Assembly: GCA_009694215.1 (NCBI GenBank)
Contig: SHVN01000010.1
Location: forward strand, 1-45,325
Direction of reading: 5' to 3'
Length of the DNA: 45,325 nt
Source of the DNA: Xanthobacteraceae bacterium
GTDB lineage: Bacteria; Pseudomonadota; Alphaproteobacteria; Rhizobiales; Xanthobacteraceae
Position numbers and translations under genes: made by a program. Shown here one piece after another: positions 1-7,773 of the stretch. Positions within the stretch are counted from its first letter, which is position 1. Each line of letters begins with the position of its first letter. The notes under the pieces were generated by a model, which was not told the origin of the DNA, made no database searches, and worked only from the letters and a program-made list of their open reading frames with translations.

Positions 1-290
1 GCGATTTCAGCTTCGGGATCACCTCGCTCGCGAACAGCTCCAGCGAGGCCAGCGCCTTCTCCTGCCCGTAATACGGCGGATAGTGCAGCATCACGGAGTC
101 GACGCCGGCCATTTCGCGCAAGGTCTCGATCTTCCCCACTACGCTCGCGGGCGAGCCGTGCAGCAGGATGTCCTTGTTCAGCGCGTCGTAGTCGCGCGGA
201 TTAGCGCCGACGTCCTTCGACACCGCGCCGAGCGTGTTGTGGTCGTGAAGAAGCGGCATCGCCACCATCACAACGGTGGGGCGGCCATCA
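1..290 (-). pseudogene. 3' fragment of an LLM-class flavin oxidoreductase gene (cut by window edge)
   Basis: Read on the minus strand, positions 233 to 1 encode the C-terminal part of a luciferase-like flavin oxidoreductase, nearly identical to the C-terminus of the intact neighbour at 358-1434. Upstream of about position 233 the similarity stops abruptly. The frame continues into unrelated sequence with possible ATGs at 268 and 259, then runs back into the terminator hairpin at 316-349. The flavin-binding N-terminal two thirds are missing, so this is most likely a leftover of a partial duplication and not a working enzyme. The true 3' end lies outside the window. A short expressed fusion peptide cannot be excluded. 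Confidence 0.7.
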
Positions 291-315
291 TCCGCTAGTT
301 GGTCGCGGGACGGAA

Positions 316-349
316 AAAAGCGGCTCCCCTGTTTCGGGGGGGCGCTTTT
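316..349. terminator. Probable bidirectional intrinsic terminator
   Basis: AAAAGCG at 316-322 pairs with CGCTTTT at 343-349, and an inner CCCC run pairs with the G-run at 336-342. A T6 run follows at 351-356, and an A6 run at 314-319 gives a T-run on the minus strand. It lies directly after the stop of the minus-strand LLM gene (stop at 358-360), so it should end that transcript. Confidence 0.75.
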
Positions 350-357
350 GTTTTTTG

Positions 358-1434
358 CTAAGCCGTCTTCCGTTTTGGCGCGGGCGATTTCAGCTTCGGG
401 ATCACCTCGCTCGCGAACAGCTCCAGCGAGGCCAGCGCCTTCTCCTGCCCGTAATACGGCGGATAGTGCAGCATCACGGAGTCGACGCCGGCCATTTCGC
501 GCAAGGTCTCGATCTTCCCCACCACGCTCGCGGGCGAGCCGTGTAGCAGGATGTCCTTGTTCAGCGCGTCGTAGTCGCGCGGATTGGCGCCGACGTCCTT
601 CGACACCGTGCCGAGATAGCCCGAGGTGTGGCCGCTCGAAAAATGCGCAAGGTTCTTCATGATGCCCTCTTCGCTCTCGCGCTTGGCCTTGGCGTCGGTC
701 TCCGCCACATAGACCCAGCGGGCGACGTCCACATGCCCGCGCGCGCCGTTCTGTCGCCACTTCGGCGGCGTCTGTTCGAGCGCGTCGCGATAGACCTTGG
801 CCTGCCGCGCCAACTCGGGGAACGGCGTCCAGCTCGACATCATGGTACCGAAGCCGTAGTGCCCGGCGACGCCGAGCGAGCGCTCGGTGGAGGCCGCCAG
901 GAAGATCGGCGGATGCGGCTGCTGCACTGGATGCGGGAACAATTCGTAGGGCTCGGTTACCTTGGCGGAAAAATACTTGCCCTTGTGGTCGATGCGCTTG
1001 CTGTGGAGCAGCTCCATCAGCACCGGCAGCGCCTCCTCCTGGATGTCACGCCGGTTCTCGAAATCCACCCCGAAGGCGTCGAACTCGTATTTGCGGTAGC
1101 CGGAGCCGAGCCCCAGCACGAAGCGCCCGCCGGTGAGGATGTCGACGAAGGCCGAGTTCTCCGCGACCCGCAGCGGATTGGCGAGCGGCAGGGTCACGAC
1201 GGCAGTGCCGATCTTGATGCGCTTGGTCAGCGCCGCGAGATAGCCCGCATAGACGAACACGTCCGGCATGATGCCGTATTCGTTGGAGAAGTGGTGCTCG
1301 GCGACCCAGGCGTAGTCGTAGCCGAGCTCGTCGGCCCGCACGATCTGCTTGGTCACGCGCGCGTGTACGTCGCGGTGCGGGTAGGGCTCGGCCGCAGTGT
1401 TGGGATGGGACGTGAAGAGAATTCCGAATTCCAT
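358..1434 (-). CDS. LLM-class flavin-dependent oxidoreductase (luciferase-like monooxygenase)
   Basis: The 358-residue product has the bacterial luciferase-like TIM-barrel pattern: an N-terminal strand (MEFGILF), the WVAEHHF segment around residues 43-49, the core motif IKIGTAVVTLPLANP and the GRFVLGLGSGYRKYEF flavin/phosphate region. The family uses reduced flavin from a partner reductase to oxidise small organic substrates; the substrate is not predictable here. A GGAG-type ribosome site lies about 11 nt before the ATG. The 3' end is duplicated at 1-233, and a bidirectional terminator follows the stop. The upstream lipoprotein frame on the same strand overlaps the first 82 bases. Confidence 0.9.
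   Translation of the reverse strand: MEFGILFTSHPNTAAEPYPHRDVHARVTKQIVRADELGYDYAWVAEHHFSNEYGIMPDVFVYAGYLAALTKRIKIGTAVVTLPLANPLRVAENSAFVDILTGGRFVLGLGSGYRKYEFDAFGVDFENRRDIQEEALPVLMELLHSKRIDHKGKYFSAKVTEPYELFPHPVQQPHPPIFLAASTERSLGVAGHYGFGTMMSSWTPFPELARQAKVYRDALEQTPPKWRQNGARGHVDVARWVYVAETDAKAKRESEEGIMKNLAHFSSGHTSGYLGTVSKDVGANPRDYDALNKDILLHGSPASVVGKIETLREMAGVDSVMLHYPPYYGQEKALASLELFASEVIPKLKSPAPKRKTA
384..616. repeat. Direct repeat of 233 bp; partner copy at 1-233
   Basis: Positions 384-616 repeat positions 1-233 in the same orientation with four visible single-base differences. The copy at 384-616 is the 3' end of the intact LLM oxidoreductase gene; the copy at 1-233 is detached from the rest of the gene. 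The junction is sharp at 233/616. The left limit of the repeat is not visible because the window starts inside it. Confidence 0.9.
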
Positions 1435-1961
1435 TGCGCTTTGCTCCCTCGAAAATTGGGCCGCCTTTTGTGGCCGCCATCATCCCACGGGATATCCGGG
1501 AAGGCGACCGGAAAAGTGCGGCATCCAGGCAGCGTTGCATGCAGGGTCTGGTCGGTTGCCGCGATGCCGAACGGCCCGGAGGCTTCGATCGCCTGGCCCG
1601 GCCCCGCCGCCAGCCCGGCGGCCGTGATGTTGTCCCGCGGAGCGACGATGAAGCGATAGATCCTGACGGGCTCTGCCTTGAATAGGTAGCTGTAGCGGCC
1701 AGGCGGGGATGCCGCGGAAACGCTGACGACGACATTTCCCGGTGCGACGGAACTGGAGGTGCTGTCGGTGATAGGCAATTCCACCACTTGCGCCCCGTTC
1801 AGCTCGATCCTGGCCGGCGTGCCGATAAGCCGGGCGCTGTCGGACCGCGTGACAACGACCCGGGCCATGCCCGCCGGCGGCGGCGCGTCCGCGGGCGGAT
1901 CGGTGGCCGTGAGGCACCCGGCAAGCGCGAACGGGAACAAAAATCCAAGGATGAACGGCAT
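1353..1961 (-). CDS. Small lipoprotein, DUF2846-like (hypothetical)
   Basis: The frame starting MPFILGFLFPFALAGC has a short hydrophobic signal ending in a lipobox (LAGC), so residue C16 would be lipidated and the protein anchored in a membrane. The following domain (ARVVVTRSDS, RIELNGAQVVEL, VAPGNVVVSVSA) resembles the beta-rich DUF2846-type lipoproteins; this is judged by eye. The last 60 or so residues are Arg/Pro-rich and overlap the start of the downstream LLM gene by 82 bases, which is unusual. The tail may be an artefact of a lost stop codon. No strong ribosome site is seen before the chosen ATG. Function is unknown. Confidence 0.6.
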   Translation of the reverse strand: MPFILGFLFPFALAGCLTATDPPADAPPPAGMARVVVTRSDSARLIGTPARIELNGAQVVELPITDSTSSSVAPGNVVVSVSAASPPGRYSYLFKAEPVRIYRFIVAPRDNITAAGLAAGPGQAIEASGPFGIAATDQTLHATLPGCRTFPVAFPDIPWDDGGHKRRPNFRGSKAQWNSEFSSRPIPTLRPSPTRTATYTRA

Positions 1962-2118
1962 GGCCAATCCATGATGAGATGCTGATGCCCGGCGTGAGCG
2001 TTGCAAGAAAAAGAGCTCTATCCGGGGAATGCGCGTTGATCTCGCCCGCCGGATGTCGGAGAATGGCAAAACCAAACTCAAGATCATCGACTGCTGCTGA
2101 ACATAAACGGAAGAAACC

Positions 2119-3000
2119 ATGGCCAAGGAAAAATTCATCATCGAGCCGCACTTCCGGCTGCACGAATGGGTGGCGGAGGAGAAGGGCTACTTCAAGGACG
2201 AGGGACTCGACTACGAGTTCCGCGAGCTCGTGCAGTCGAGCGACGGCGCGTCGCAGCAGCTTGGCGACAAGGTCGGCGCGATGCAGACTTTCGAGCGCGG
2301 CCGCAAGTCGGACGTGTCCTGTGCCTGCCACTGGACCGTGAACGTCGCCGCCGCCAAGGGCCACGGTAAGCTTTACGGCGATGTCTATCAGGTCTCGACC
2401 TGCGGCATCTTCGTGCCGCCGGACTCCAAGGTGAAGAAGCCGGAGGATCTCGCCGGCGTGCCCATCTCGGTCGGCTATCAGTCCGGCAGCCACTATGCAA
2501 CGATCCAGGCGCTTGAGCAGTTCATGCCGCTGGACAAGATCGACCTGTCGTTCAAGGACGGACTGGTGTTCGGCCGCATGGAGAAGCTGCTGAATGGCGA
2601 AGTGCCTGCCTGCACGCTGTTCTCTGGGCCGTATTATTACGCCGAGCAACTCGGCTTCCGGAAGGTTCTCGACTGCACCTTCATGATGGCGACCATGCTC
2701 ACCGGGGACCCGGACATGGAGGACGTGCAGAAGTTATTCCGTGCTTTGAGGAGGGCGCAGGCCGACATCGATCTGCGGCCGGAGCTCTACACGAAGCACT
2801 ACACGAAGGAGTTCCCCAAGCGCTTCCACGACACGATGGACACGCGCCGCTGGGGGCCGGGCGAGCGCATCGTGTTCGAGCCGTATTCACGCGAGATCTT
2901 CGACGACTCGCGCGCCTGGATCGCCGAGCGTGGCATCTTCGAGGGTGGCGACCTCGGGGCGGAAGTCTACGACAAGGCAGTTATCAGGTTGACGGCCTGA
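2119..3000 (+). CDS. NMT1/THI5-like substrate-binding-type protein without signal peptide
   Basis: The 293-residue product looks like the periplasmic binding protein type 2 fold of nitrate/sulfonate/thiamine-precursor proteins: an N-terminal LHEWVAEEKGYFKDEGLDYEF segment, a KKPEDLAGVPISVGYQSGSHY hinge segment and a C-terminal helical part. It begins MAKEKFIIEP with no signal peptide, so it should stay in the cytoplasm unless a longer start is used, which the sequence does not suggest. A purine-rich site (GGAAGAAA) precedes the ATG. It stands alone on the plus strand and its 3' end overlaps livF by 17 bases convergently. It could be an enzyme of the same fold rather than a transport protein. 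Confidence 0.75.
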   Translation: MAKEKFIIEPHFRLHEWVAEEKGYFKDEGLDYEFRELVQSSDGASQQLGDKVGAMQTFERGRKSDVSCACHWTVNVAAAKGHGKLYGDVYQVSTCGIFVPPDSKVKKPEDLAGVPISVGYQSGSHYATIQALEQFMPLDKIDLSFKDGLVFGRMEKLLNGEVPACTLFSGPYYYAEQLGFRKVLDCTFMMATMLTGDPDMEDVQKLFRALRRAQADIDLRPELYTKHYTKEFPKRFHDTMDTRRWGPGERIVFEPYSREIFDDSRAWIAERGIFEGGDLGAEVYDKAVIRLTA

Positions 3001-3721
3001 CCGGCTTGCCTTCTGCTACGCGAAGACCGATGTACCGGTCCAGCGTGGCGTGATCCTTCAGCAGGTCCGCCGAGGGAGCGCGGTGCACGATCGCGCCGCG
3101 CTCCAGCAGCACGGCGTGCTCGGTGAGCGACAGCGCGATCTCGGCGTGCTGCTCCACCAGCATGACGGCGGTGCCTTCCTCGGTGATCATTCTGCGCAGG
3201 CCCCGCACCAACTCCTCGATGATGATCGGCGCGAGACCTTCGAGCGGCTCGTCGAGAAGGAGCAGCGCCGGATTTGTCATCAGCGCGCGCGCGGTTGCCA
3301 GCATCTGCTGCTCGCCGCCGGAGAGCTGATTGCCCTTGGAAAGCTTGCGCTCCTTCAGCCGCGGGAACAGCTCGAATACCGCGGGCAGGTCCCAGCGGCC
3401 GGGGCGTGAGGCGACCGTCAGGTTTTCCTCGACCGTGAGGTTTGCAAAGATTTCGCGCTCCTGCGCCACCCAGCCGATGCCGGACAGCGCGCGACGGTGC
3501 GGTGCGAGCCTGGTGATGTCGGTACCGCGCCACGAGATCGACCCGTGGCGCAGCTGGGTGAAGCCCATCAGCGTCAACAGCAGCGTGCTCTTGCCGACGC
3601 CGTTGCGTCCCAGCACCGCGAGGCTGCCGCGCTCGGGGATGTCGAAGGTGATGTCGTCGAGCACGACCGCTTCGCCGTAGCCTGAGCGGACGCCTTTAAA
3701 CGAGAGCAGGGGCTCAGGCAT
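2984..3721 (-). CDS. livF: ABC transporter ATP-binding protein, LivF type
   Basis: This 245-residue ATPase is the second nucleotide-binding subunit of a branched-chain-amino-acid-type (HAAT) importer. Walker A is GRNGVGKST at 38-46, the signature LSGGEQQ at 133-139, Walker B LLLLDEP at 153-159 and the H-loop His at 192. The VEQH motif and LERGAIV segment are typical of LivF. The chosen ATG overlaps the end of livG by 8 bases, showing translational coupling. Open frame upstream of this ATG is a shadow of livG. The ligand is set by the binding proteins and need not be an amino acid. Confidence 0.92.
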   Translation of the reverse strand: MPEPLLSFKGVRSGYGEAVVLDDITFDIPERGSLAVLGRNGVGKSTLLLTLMGFTQLRHGSISWRGTDITRLAPHRRALSGIGWVAQEREIFANLTVEENLTVASRPGRWDLPAVFELFPRLKERKLSKGNQLSGGEQQMLATARALMTNPALLLLDEPLEGLAPIIIEELVRGLRRMITEEGTAVMLVEQHAEIALSLTEHAVLLERGAIVHRAPSADLLKDHATLDRYIGLRVAEGKPVRPST

Positions 3722-4466
3722 GCGCCCCTCCGAGATAGACCTCGCGCACGCGCGGGTCGGCGGAAATCTCGTCGGGCGTGCCTTCCAGCAGGATGCGGCC
3801 GCCGACCATGACGATGATGCGGCTGGCAAGGCGGAACACCAGCTCCATATCATGCTCGATGAACAGCACGGTGATGTCCTGCGATAGGTTGGTGATGGCC
3901 GTGAACAGCTCGGCGCTTTCCTCGCGCGGCACGCCGGCGGCGGGCTCGTCGAGCAGCAGCACCTTGGGCTTGGTCGCGAGCGCCAGCGCGATCTCCAGGA
4001 GCCGCTGCTGGCCATAGGCGAGTTCGCGGGTCTCCCGCGTGCAGACGGGCCCCAGCATGAGCTGTTCGAGCACCGAATAGGCCTCGTCAACGGCGGCGCG
4101 ATAATCGGAGGTCGGCCGCCACCAGGTGCGGGCGATGCGCTCGCGCTCGCAGATCGCCAGCGTGACCGCTTCGAGCGGGTTGAGATGCGGGAACAGGCTG
4201 TTGATCTGGAAGGTGCGAACGAGCCCGCGCCGCACGCGCTCTTCGGGGCCGAGTGCGGTGATGTCCTCGTCGCCGAGTATGATCCGGCCGGCGTCGGGGC
4301 GCAGCATCCCGGTCATCAGGTTGATCAGCGTGGTCTTGCCGGCGCCGTTCGGCCCGATCAGCGCGTAGCGCACCCCGCGCGGCAGGGCGATCTCGATGCT
4401 CTTGGCAACGACAAGCGAGCCGAAGTTCTTGTCGAGGCCGCTGGTGGAAAGGGCTGGCACGGTCAC
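3714..4466 (-). CDS. livG: ABC transporter ATP-binding protein, LivG type
   Basis: This 250-residue ATPase pairs with LivF to power the importer. Walker A is GPNGAGKTT at 38-46, Q-loop Q87, the LivG-style signature LAYGQQR at 149-155, Walker B VLLLDEP at 169-175 and H-loop H205. It starts with GTG inside a GTGA overlap with the livM stop and overlaps livF at its end, so livM, livG and livF should be translated as a coupled series. Confidence 0.93.
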   Translation of the reverse strand: MTVPALSTSGLDKNFGSLVVAKSIEIALPRGVRYALIGPNGAGKTTLINLMTGMLRPDAGRIILGDEDITALGPEERVRRGLVRTFQINSLFPHLNPLEAVTLAICERERIARTWWRPTSDYRAAVDEAYSVLEQLMLGPVCTRETRELAYGQQRLLEIALALATKPKVLLLDEPAAGVPREESAELFTAITNLSQDITVLFIEHDMELVFRLASRIIVMVGGRILLEGTPDEISADPRVREVYLGGAHA

Positions 4467-5503
4467 GGGCGCGATCTCCAGGGCAGCGGCGAGGTGAGCC
4501 AGCCAGCCCAGCGCTGGCCGCGCTCGGAGTTCACGATCTGAGCGAGACCGCCGAGGACGCCGTTCGGCAGGAACAGCACAACCCCGATCAGCAGAACGCC
4601 GATCGGGAAATACCAGTATTGCGGATTGACGCCGGAGAACCAGTCGCGCGCGATCATGTAGATGATGGCGCCGATCAATCCCCCGTAGAGCCGTCCGGCG
4701 CCGCCGAGGATCAGGATCACCAGGATGTCGGCCGAGCGCTGGAAGTCGAGTACGCCGAGCGACACGGTTTCGGTGGTCTGCGTCAGGATCGCGCCGGCAA
4801 CGCCTGCGATGATCGCGGAGATGGTGTAGATCTTACGGATGTGCGAGCGGCTCTCCGCGCCGATCGCGCGCATGCGGACGGCGTTCTCGCGGATGCCGCG
4901 GAGCGACAGCCCGAACGGCGAATTGATCAGCCGCCGGCTCACCAGGAACAAAAGGAACAGCACGATCAGCGCATACCAATAGGCGGTGCGGCCGTAGAGA
5001 TCGAATTTGAACATGCCAAGCAGCGGCCACATCTTCACGCCCTGCAGGCCGTCGGCGCCGCCGGTGAGCCCGCTCGCGCTGTTGGCGGCCTCGAGCAGCA
5101 GGAGACCGAAACCGAGCGTGATCATGATCAGCGCCAGATGCCGGAAGCGCGAGATGATGAAGCTCATCAGATAGCCGAGCAGGCCCGCGGCGAAGCCGGA
5201 GATCACGAGGCCGGTCAGCGGCTCGCCCCAGCCCCATTTCGAGATGAGGCCCGCGGTGTAGGCGCCGAAGCCGAAGAACGCGGCATGTCCGAGCGAGACA
5301 ATTCCCGCATAGCCCAGGATCAGGTCGAGCGAGAGGGCGAACAGCGCGGTGACGGCGATCTGGCTCGCCAGCACTAGATAGTCGGGCGTCACCACGAACG
5401 GCAGCAAGGTCGCGAGCCAGAACACGATCTCGATCGTGCGCCAGCGGACCTGCGCGTCCAGATATTGGTGCGCGCCTGCGATCCCGGGGGAGGTGACCGC
5501 CAT
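4463..5503 (-). CDS. livM: ABC transporter permease, LivM type
   Basis: The 346-residue product is a polytopic inner-membrane permease. It carries the LivM hallmark region DLILGYAGIVSLGHAAFFGF and the GLSLRGIRENAVRMRAIG cytoplasmic loop that docks to the ATPase, with hydrophobic segments throughout. The ATG shares one base with the livH stop (TGATG), and the stop overlaps the livG GTG. This fixes the start over the longer open frame upstream, which is antisense-like and out of register with livH. It forms the translocation channel with LivH. Confidence 0.92.
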   Translation of the reverse strand: MAVTSPGIAGAHQYLDAQVRWRTIEIVFWLATLLPFVVTPDYLVLASQIAVTALFALSLDLILGYAGIVSLGHAAFFGFGAYTAGLISKWGWGEPLTGLVISGFAAGLLGYLMSFIISRFRHLALIMITLGFGLLLLEAANSASGLTGGADGLQGVKMWPLLGMFKFDLYGRTAYWYALIVLFLLFLVSRRLINSPFGLSLRGIRENAVRMRAIGAESRSHIRKIYTISAIIAGVAGAILTQTTETVSLGVLDFQRSADILVILILGGAGRLYGGLIGAIIYMIARDWFSGVNPQYWYFPIGVLLIGVVLFLPNGVLGGLAQIVNSERGQRWAGWLTSPLPWRSRP

Positions 5504-6369
5504 CAGGTGCGCCTTCCGAAGATGCCGGCCGGCCGCCACATCAAGAGGCTGATCATCACCAGATAGATCAGGAATGAGCCGATCGCGGGAAAGTAATATT
5601 TTCCCGCCATGTCGCTGATGCCGAGCAGCATGGCGGCGGCGAAGGTGCCGCCGATCGAGCCCAGGCCCCCGACCGCGACCACGATCAGCACATAGACCAG
5701 GAAGGCCAGCGCAAACGACGGATCGAGGCCGACGATGTCGATGGCGAGCGCGCCGCCGAGGCCCGCAAGCCCGCTGCCGAGCGCGAAGGTGATCGCGAAT
5801 GCGCCGTCGACGTTGATGCCGAGCCCGCGTGCCATGCGCTGGTTGTCGACCGCGGCCCGCACCTGCGCACCGAAGCGGGTGAACTCCAGCGCCGCAACGA
5901 GCAGCCCGGTGACGACGAGCGCGAACACGATCAGGAAGATGCGATAGATGCCGAGCGTCAGCCCCGCCACCTGCAGCGAGCCGCGCAGATAGGGCGGAAG
6001 CTGCACCGGCTGCTGGATCGTGCCGTAGACCCAGGCGGCGGTGGCGACGGAGACGAAAACGAGCCCGATGGTGAGCAGGCACTGGTCGAGGTCGCTCGCC
6101 CGGTAGAGGTGGCGGAACATGGTGCGCTCGAACACGACGCTGATCAGCGCCGTCACGATGAACGCCACGGGCAGGGTGGCCAGGAACGGCCACCCCCAGC
6201 TGTTCATCAGCGTCACGGTGACGTAGCCGCCGATCATGCCGAAGGTGCAGTGCGCGAGATTGACGAAATTCATCATCCCGAGCGTCACCGACAGCCCGAC
6301 CGACAGCAGGAACAGCAGCATGCCGTAGGCGAACCCGTCGAACAGGACGCCGAACACGGACGTGATCAT
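5503..6369 (-). CDS. livH: ABC transporter permease, LivH type
   Basis: The 288-residue product is an integral membrane permease of the LivH family, with the conserved segment GMMNFVNLAHCTFGMIGGYV near residues 32-51 and a GLGSIGGTFAAAMLLG motif near the C-terminus. It is the first membrane subunit of the operon, 36 nt after the upstream binding-protein gene, and overlaps livM by one base. It imports the ligand delivered by one or both binding proteins at 6406-8955. Confidence 0.92.
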   Translation of the reverse strand: MITSVFGVLFDGFAYGMLLFLLSVGLSVTLGMMNFVNLAHCTFGMIGGYVTVTLMNSWGWPFLATLPVAFIVTALISVVFERTMFRHLYRASDLDQCLLTIGLVFVSVATAAWVYGTIQQPVQLPPYLRGSLQVAGLTLGIYRIFLIVFALVVTGLLVAALEFTRFGAQVRAAVDNQRMARGLGINVDGAFAITFALGSGLAGLGGALAIDIVGLDPSFALAFLVYVLIVVAVGGLGSIGGTFAAAMLLGISDMAGKYYFPAIGSFLIYLVMISLLMWRPAGIFGRRT

Positions 6370-6405
6370 CGCGGTCGTCCCCCTCGGCCGCCCACCGTCA
6401 TTGCG

Positions 6406-7599
6406 TTACTGCTTGGGCAGGCGCGCCTTGAAGGGGTCTTTTACGTTTTCCAGCTTGTCGAATTCGACGTTGACCAACTGGCCGTTCACCTTCGCGACCC
6501 GGCGGATGTAGACGTCCTGAACCACGTCGCGCGTCTCCGGGTCGATCGACATGGGTCCGCGCGGGCTCTCCCATTTCAGGCCTTTGGCCGCCGCGATCAG
6601 CGCGTCGCCGTCGGTGTCACCCTTGGTCTTCTTGAGCGCCTCGTAGATGACGTGCATGCCGTCGTAGCCGCCGACCGAGAACATGTCGGGATTGCGCTTG
6701 AAATCGGCGTTGTAGTTGGCGACAAACTTCTTGTTCTTGGCCGACTGGTGATTGTGGTCGTAGTGGAAGGCGGTGATGAAGCCCAAGCCCGCATCACCCA
6801 TGCCCTTGAGCGCTTCGTCGAACGTCAGTTCACCCTGTCCGACCACTTTGGTCTTGTTGAGGTCGATGCCGCGCTCGGCGACGGCCTTGCCGATCGCCGC
6901 CGGCTGCGGGCCGCCGGGGACCCAGATGTAGATCACGTCGGGGTTCATGTCCTTGGCGCGCTGCAGGAACGCGGTGAAGTCGAGGTTCGCCACCGGATAA
7001 CGCGCCGAGCCGATGATCTCGCCGCCGGCCTCCTTGAACGCGCGCTGGAATGCGCCTTCGCCGTCATGGCCGGGGCTGAAATCCGACACGAGCGTGTAGG
7101 CCTTGCGGGCGCCGCTCTTGTAAGCCCAGGTGCCGAGCGACTCGTTGACCTGCGGCACGGTGAACGACGTGCGCACCATGTAGGGCGACTTGGTCGTGAT
7201 GATCGAGGTCGCGGCGTTCATGTTGACCATGAACTTCTTGGCCTGCGCCGAGACGTCGGCCGCGGCGAGCGCGTTCGGCGTGAGATCGAAGCCGGCGATC
7301 ATGTCGACCTTGTCGCGGACGATTGCCTCCTGGGCGAGACGCTTGGCCACGTCCGGCGCCACTCCGCCGTTGTCCTTGCGGATCAGCTCGATCTTCTTGC
7401 CGGCGACCGTGTCGCCGTGCTCCTTCATGTAGAGCTTGATGCCGTTGTCGATCTGCGAGCCTGGATCGGCGAATTGTCCCGAGTAGGACATGATCAAGCC
7501 GATCTTGACGCTGTCCTGGGCATGGGCCTGTTCTGGGGCACCCGTCGCCGAAATCAGCGTGGCGGCGAACAAGGCAAGCCCGATCATTGCGCGTCGCAT
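6406..7599 (-). CDS. Periplasmic ligand-binding protein, Leu/Ile/Val (HAAT) family, copy 1
   Basis: The 397-residue product has a signal peptide (MRRAMIGLALFAATLISA, cleavage likely after AHA near residue 27) and the type 1 periplasmic binding fold of the LivK family (VKIGLIMSYSGQFADPG, GKKIELIRKDNGG). The start at 7599 is favoured by a GGAGGA site just upstream; the longer open frame adds residues before a good signal peptide. It is a clear paralog of the gene at 7774-8955, and lies directly upstream of livH. In this family the ligand may be an aromatic acid, amide or amino acid. Confidence 0.92.
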   Translation of the reverse strand: MRRAMIGLALFAATLISATGAPEQAHAQDSVKIGLIMSYSGQFADPGSQIDNGIKLYMKEHGDTVAGKKIELIRKDNGGVAPDVAKRLAQEAIVRDKVDMIAGFDLTPNALAAADVSAQAKKFMVNMNAATSIITTKSPYMVRTSFTVPQVNESLGTWAYKSGARKAYTLVSDFSPGHDGEGAFQRAFKEAGGEIIGSARYPVANLDFTAFLQRAKDMNPDVIYIWVPGGPQPAAIGKAVAERGIDLNKTKVVGQGELTFDEALKGMGDAGLGFITAFHYDHNHQSAKNKKFVANYNADFKRNPDMFSVGGYDGMHVIYEALKKTKGDTDGDALIAAAKGLKWESPRGPMSIDPETRDVVQDVYIRRVAKVNGQLVNVEFDKLENVKDPFKARLPKQ

Positions 7600-7695
7600 T
7601 GGATTCCTCCGAAGTTTATTGGAAAGGCTTTTGACGACACTTATCCCGTGCCCGGCGGCGAACTGCAATGGCCAGGCGGTGGCAGCATCCGCGCT

Positions 7696-7721
7696 CCGGG
7701 CCGGAAGTCAATCCGGCCCGG
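7696..7721. other. GC-rich hairpin between tandem binding-protein genes
   Basis: A perfect 10-bp stem (CCGGGCCGGA at 7696-7705 with TCCGGCCCGG at 7712-7721) and a 6-nt loop lie in the 174-bp gap between the two binding-protein genes. There is no T-run, so it is probably not a full terminator. It may stabilise the 3' end of the upstream binding-protein message and lower expression of downstream genes; this role is inferred. Confidence 0.6.
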
Positions 7722-7773
7722 TGTCGCTTGCAAAAGCGCTAGTCTGCAATGGCTGAAAACGAGGCAGCCAGCC

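Noticed and set aside
1480-2649. A minus-strand frame of 389 codons
   Set aside because: It spans the antisense of 2119-3000 and an alternative frame of the lipoprotein, with no family likeness.
4504-6193. Extended start of the LivM frame at 6193
   Set aside because: The extension reads Arg/Pro-rich sequence through livH in a wrong frame; the ATG at 5503 is coupled to the livH stop and gives a normal LivM.
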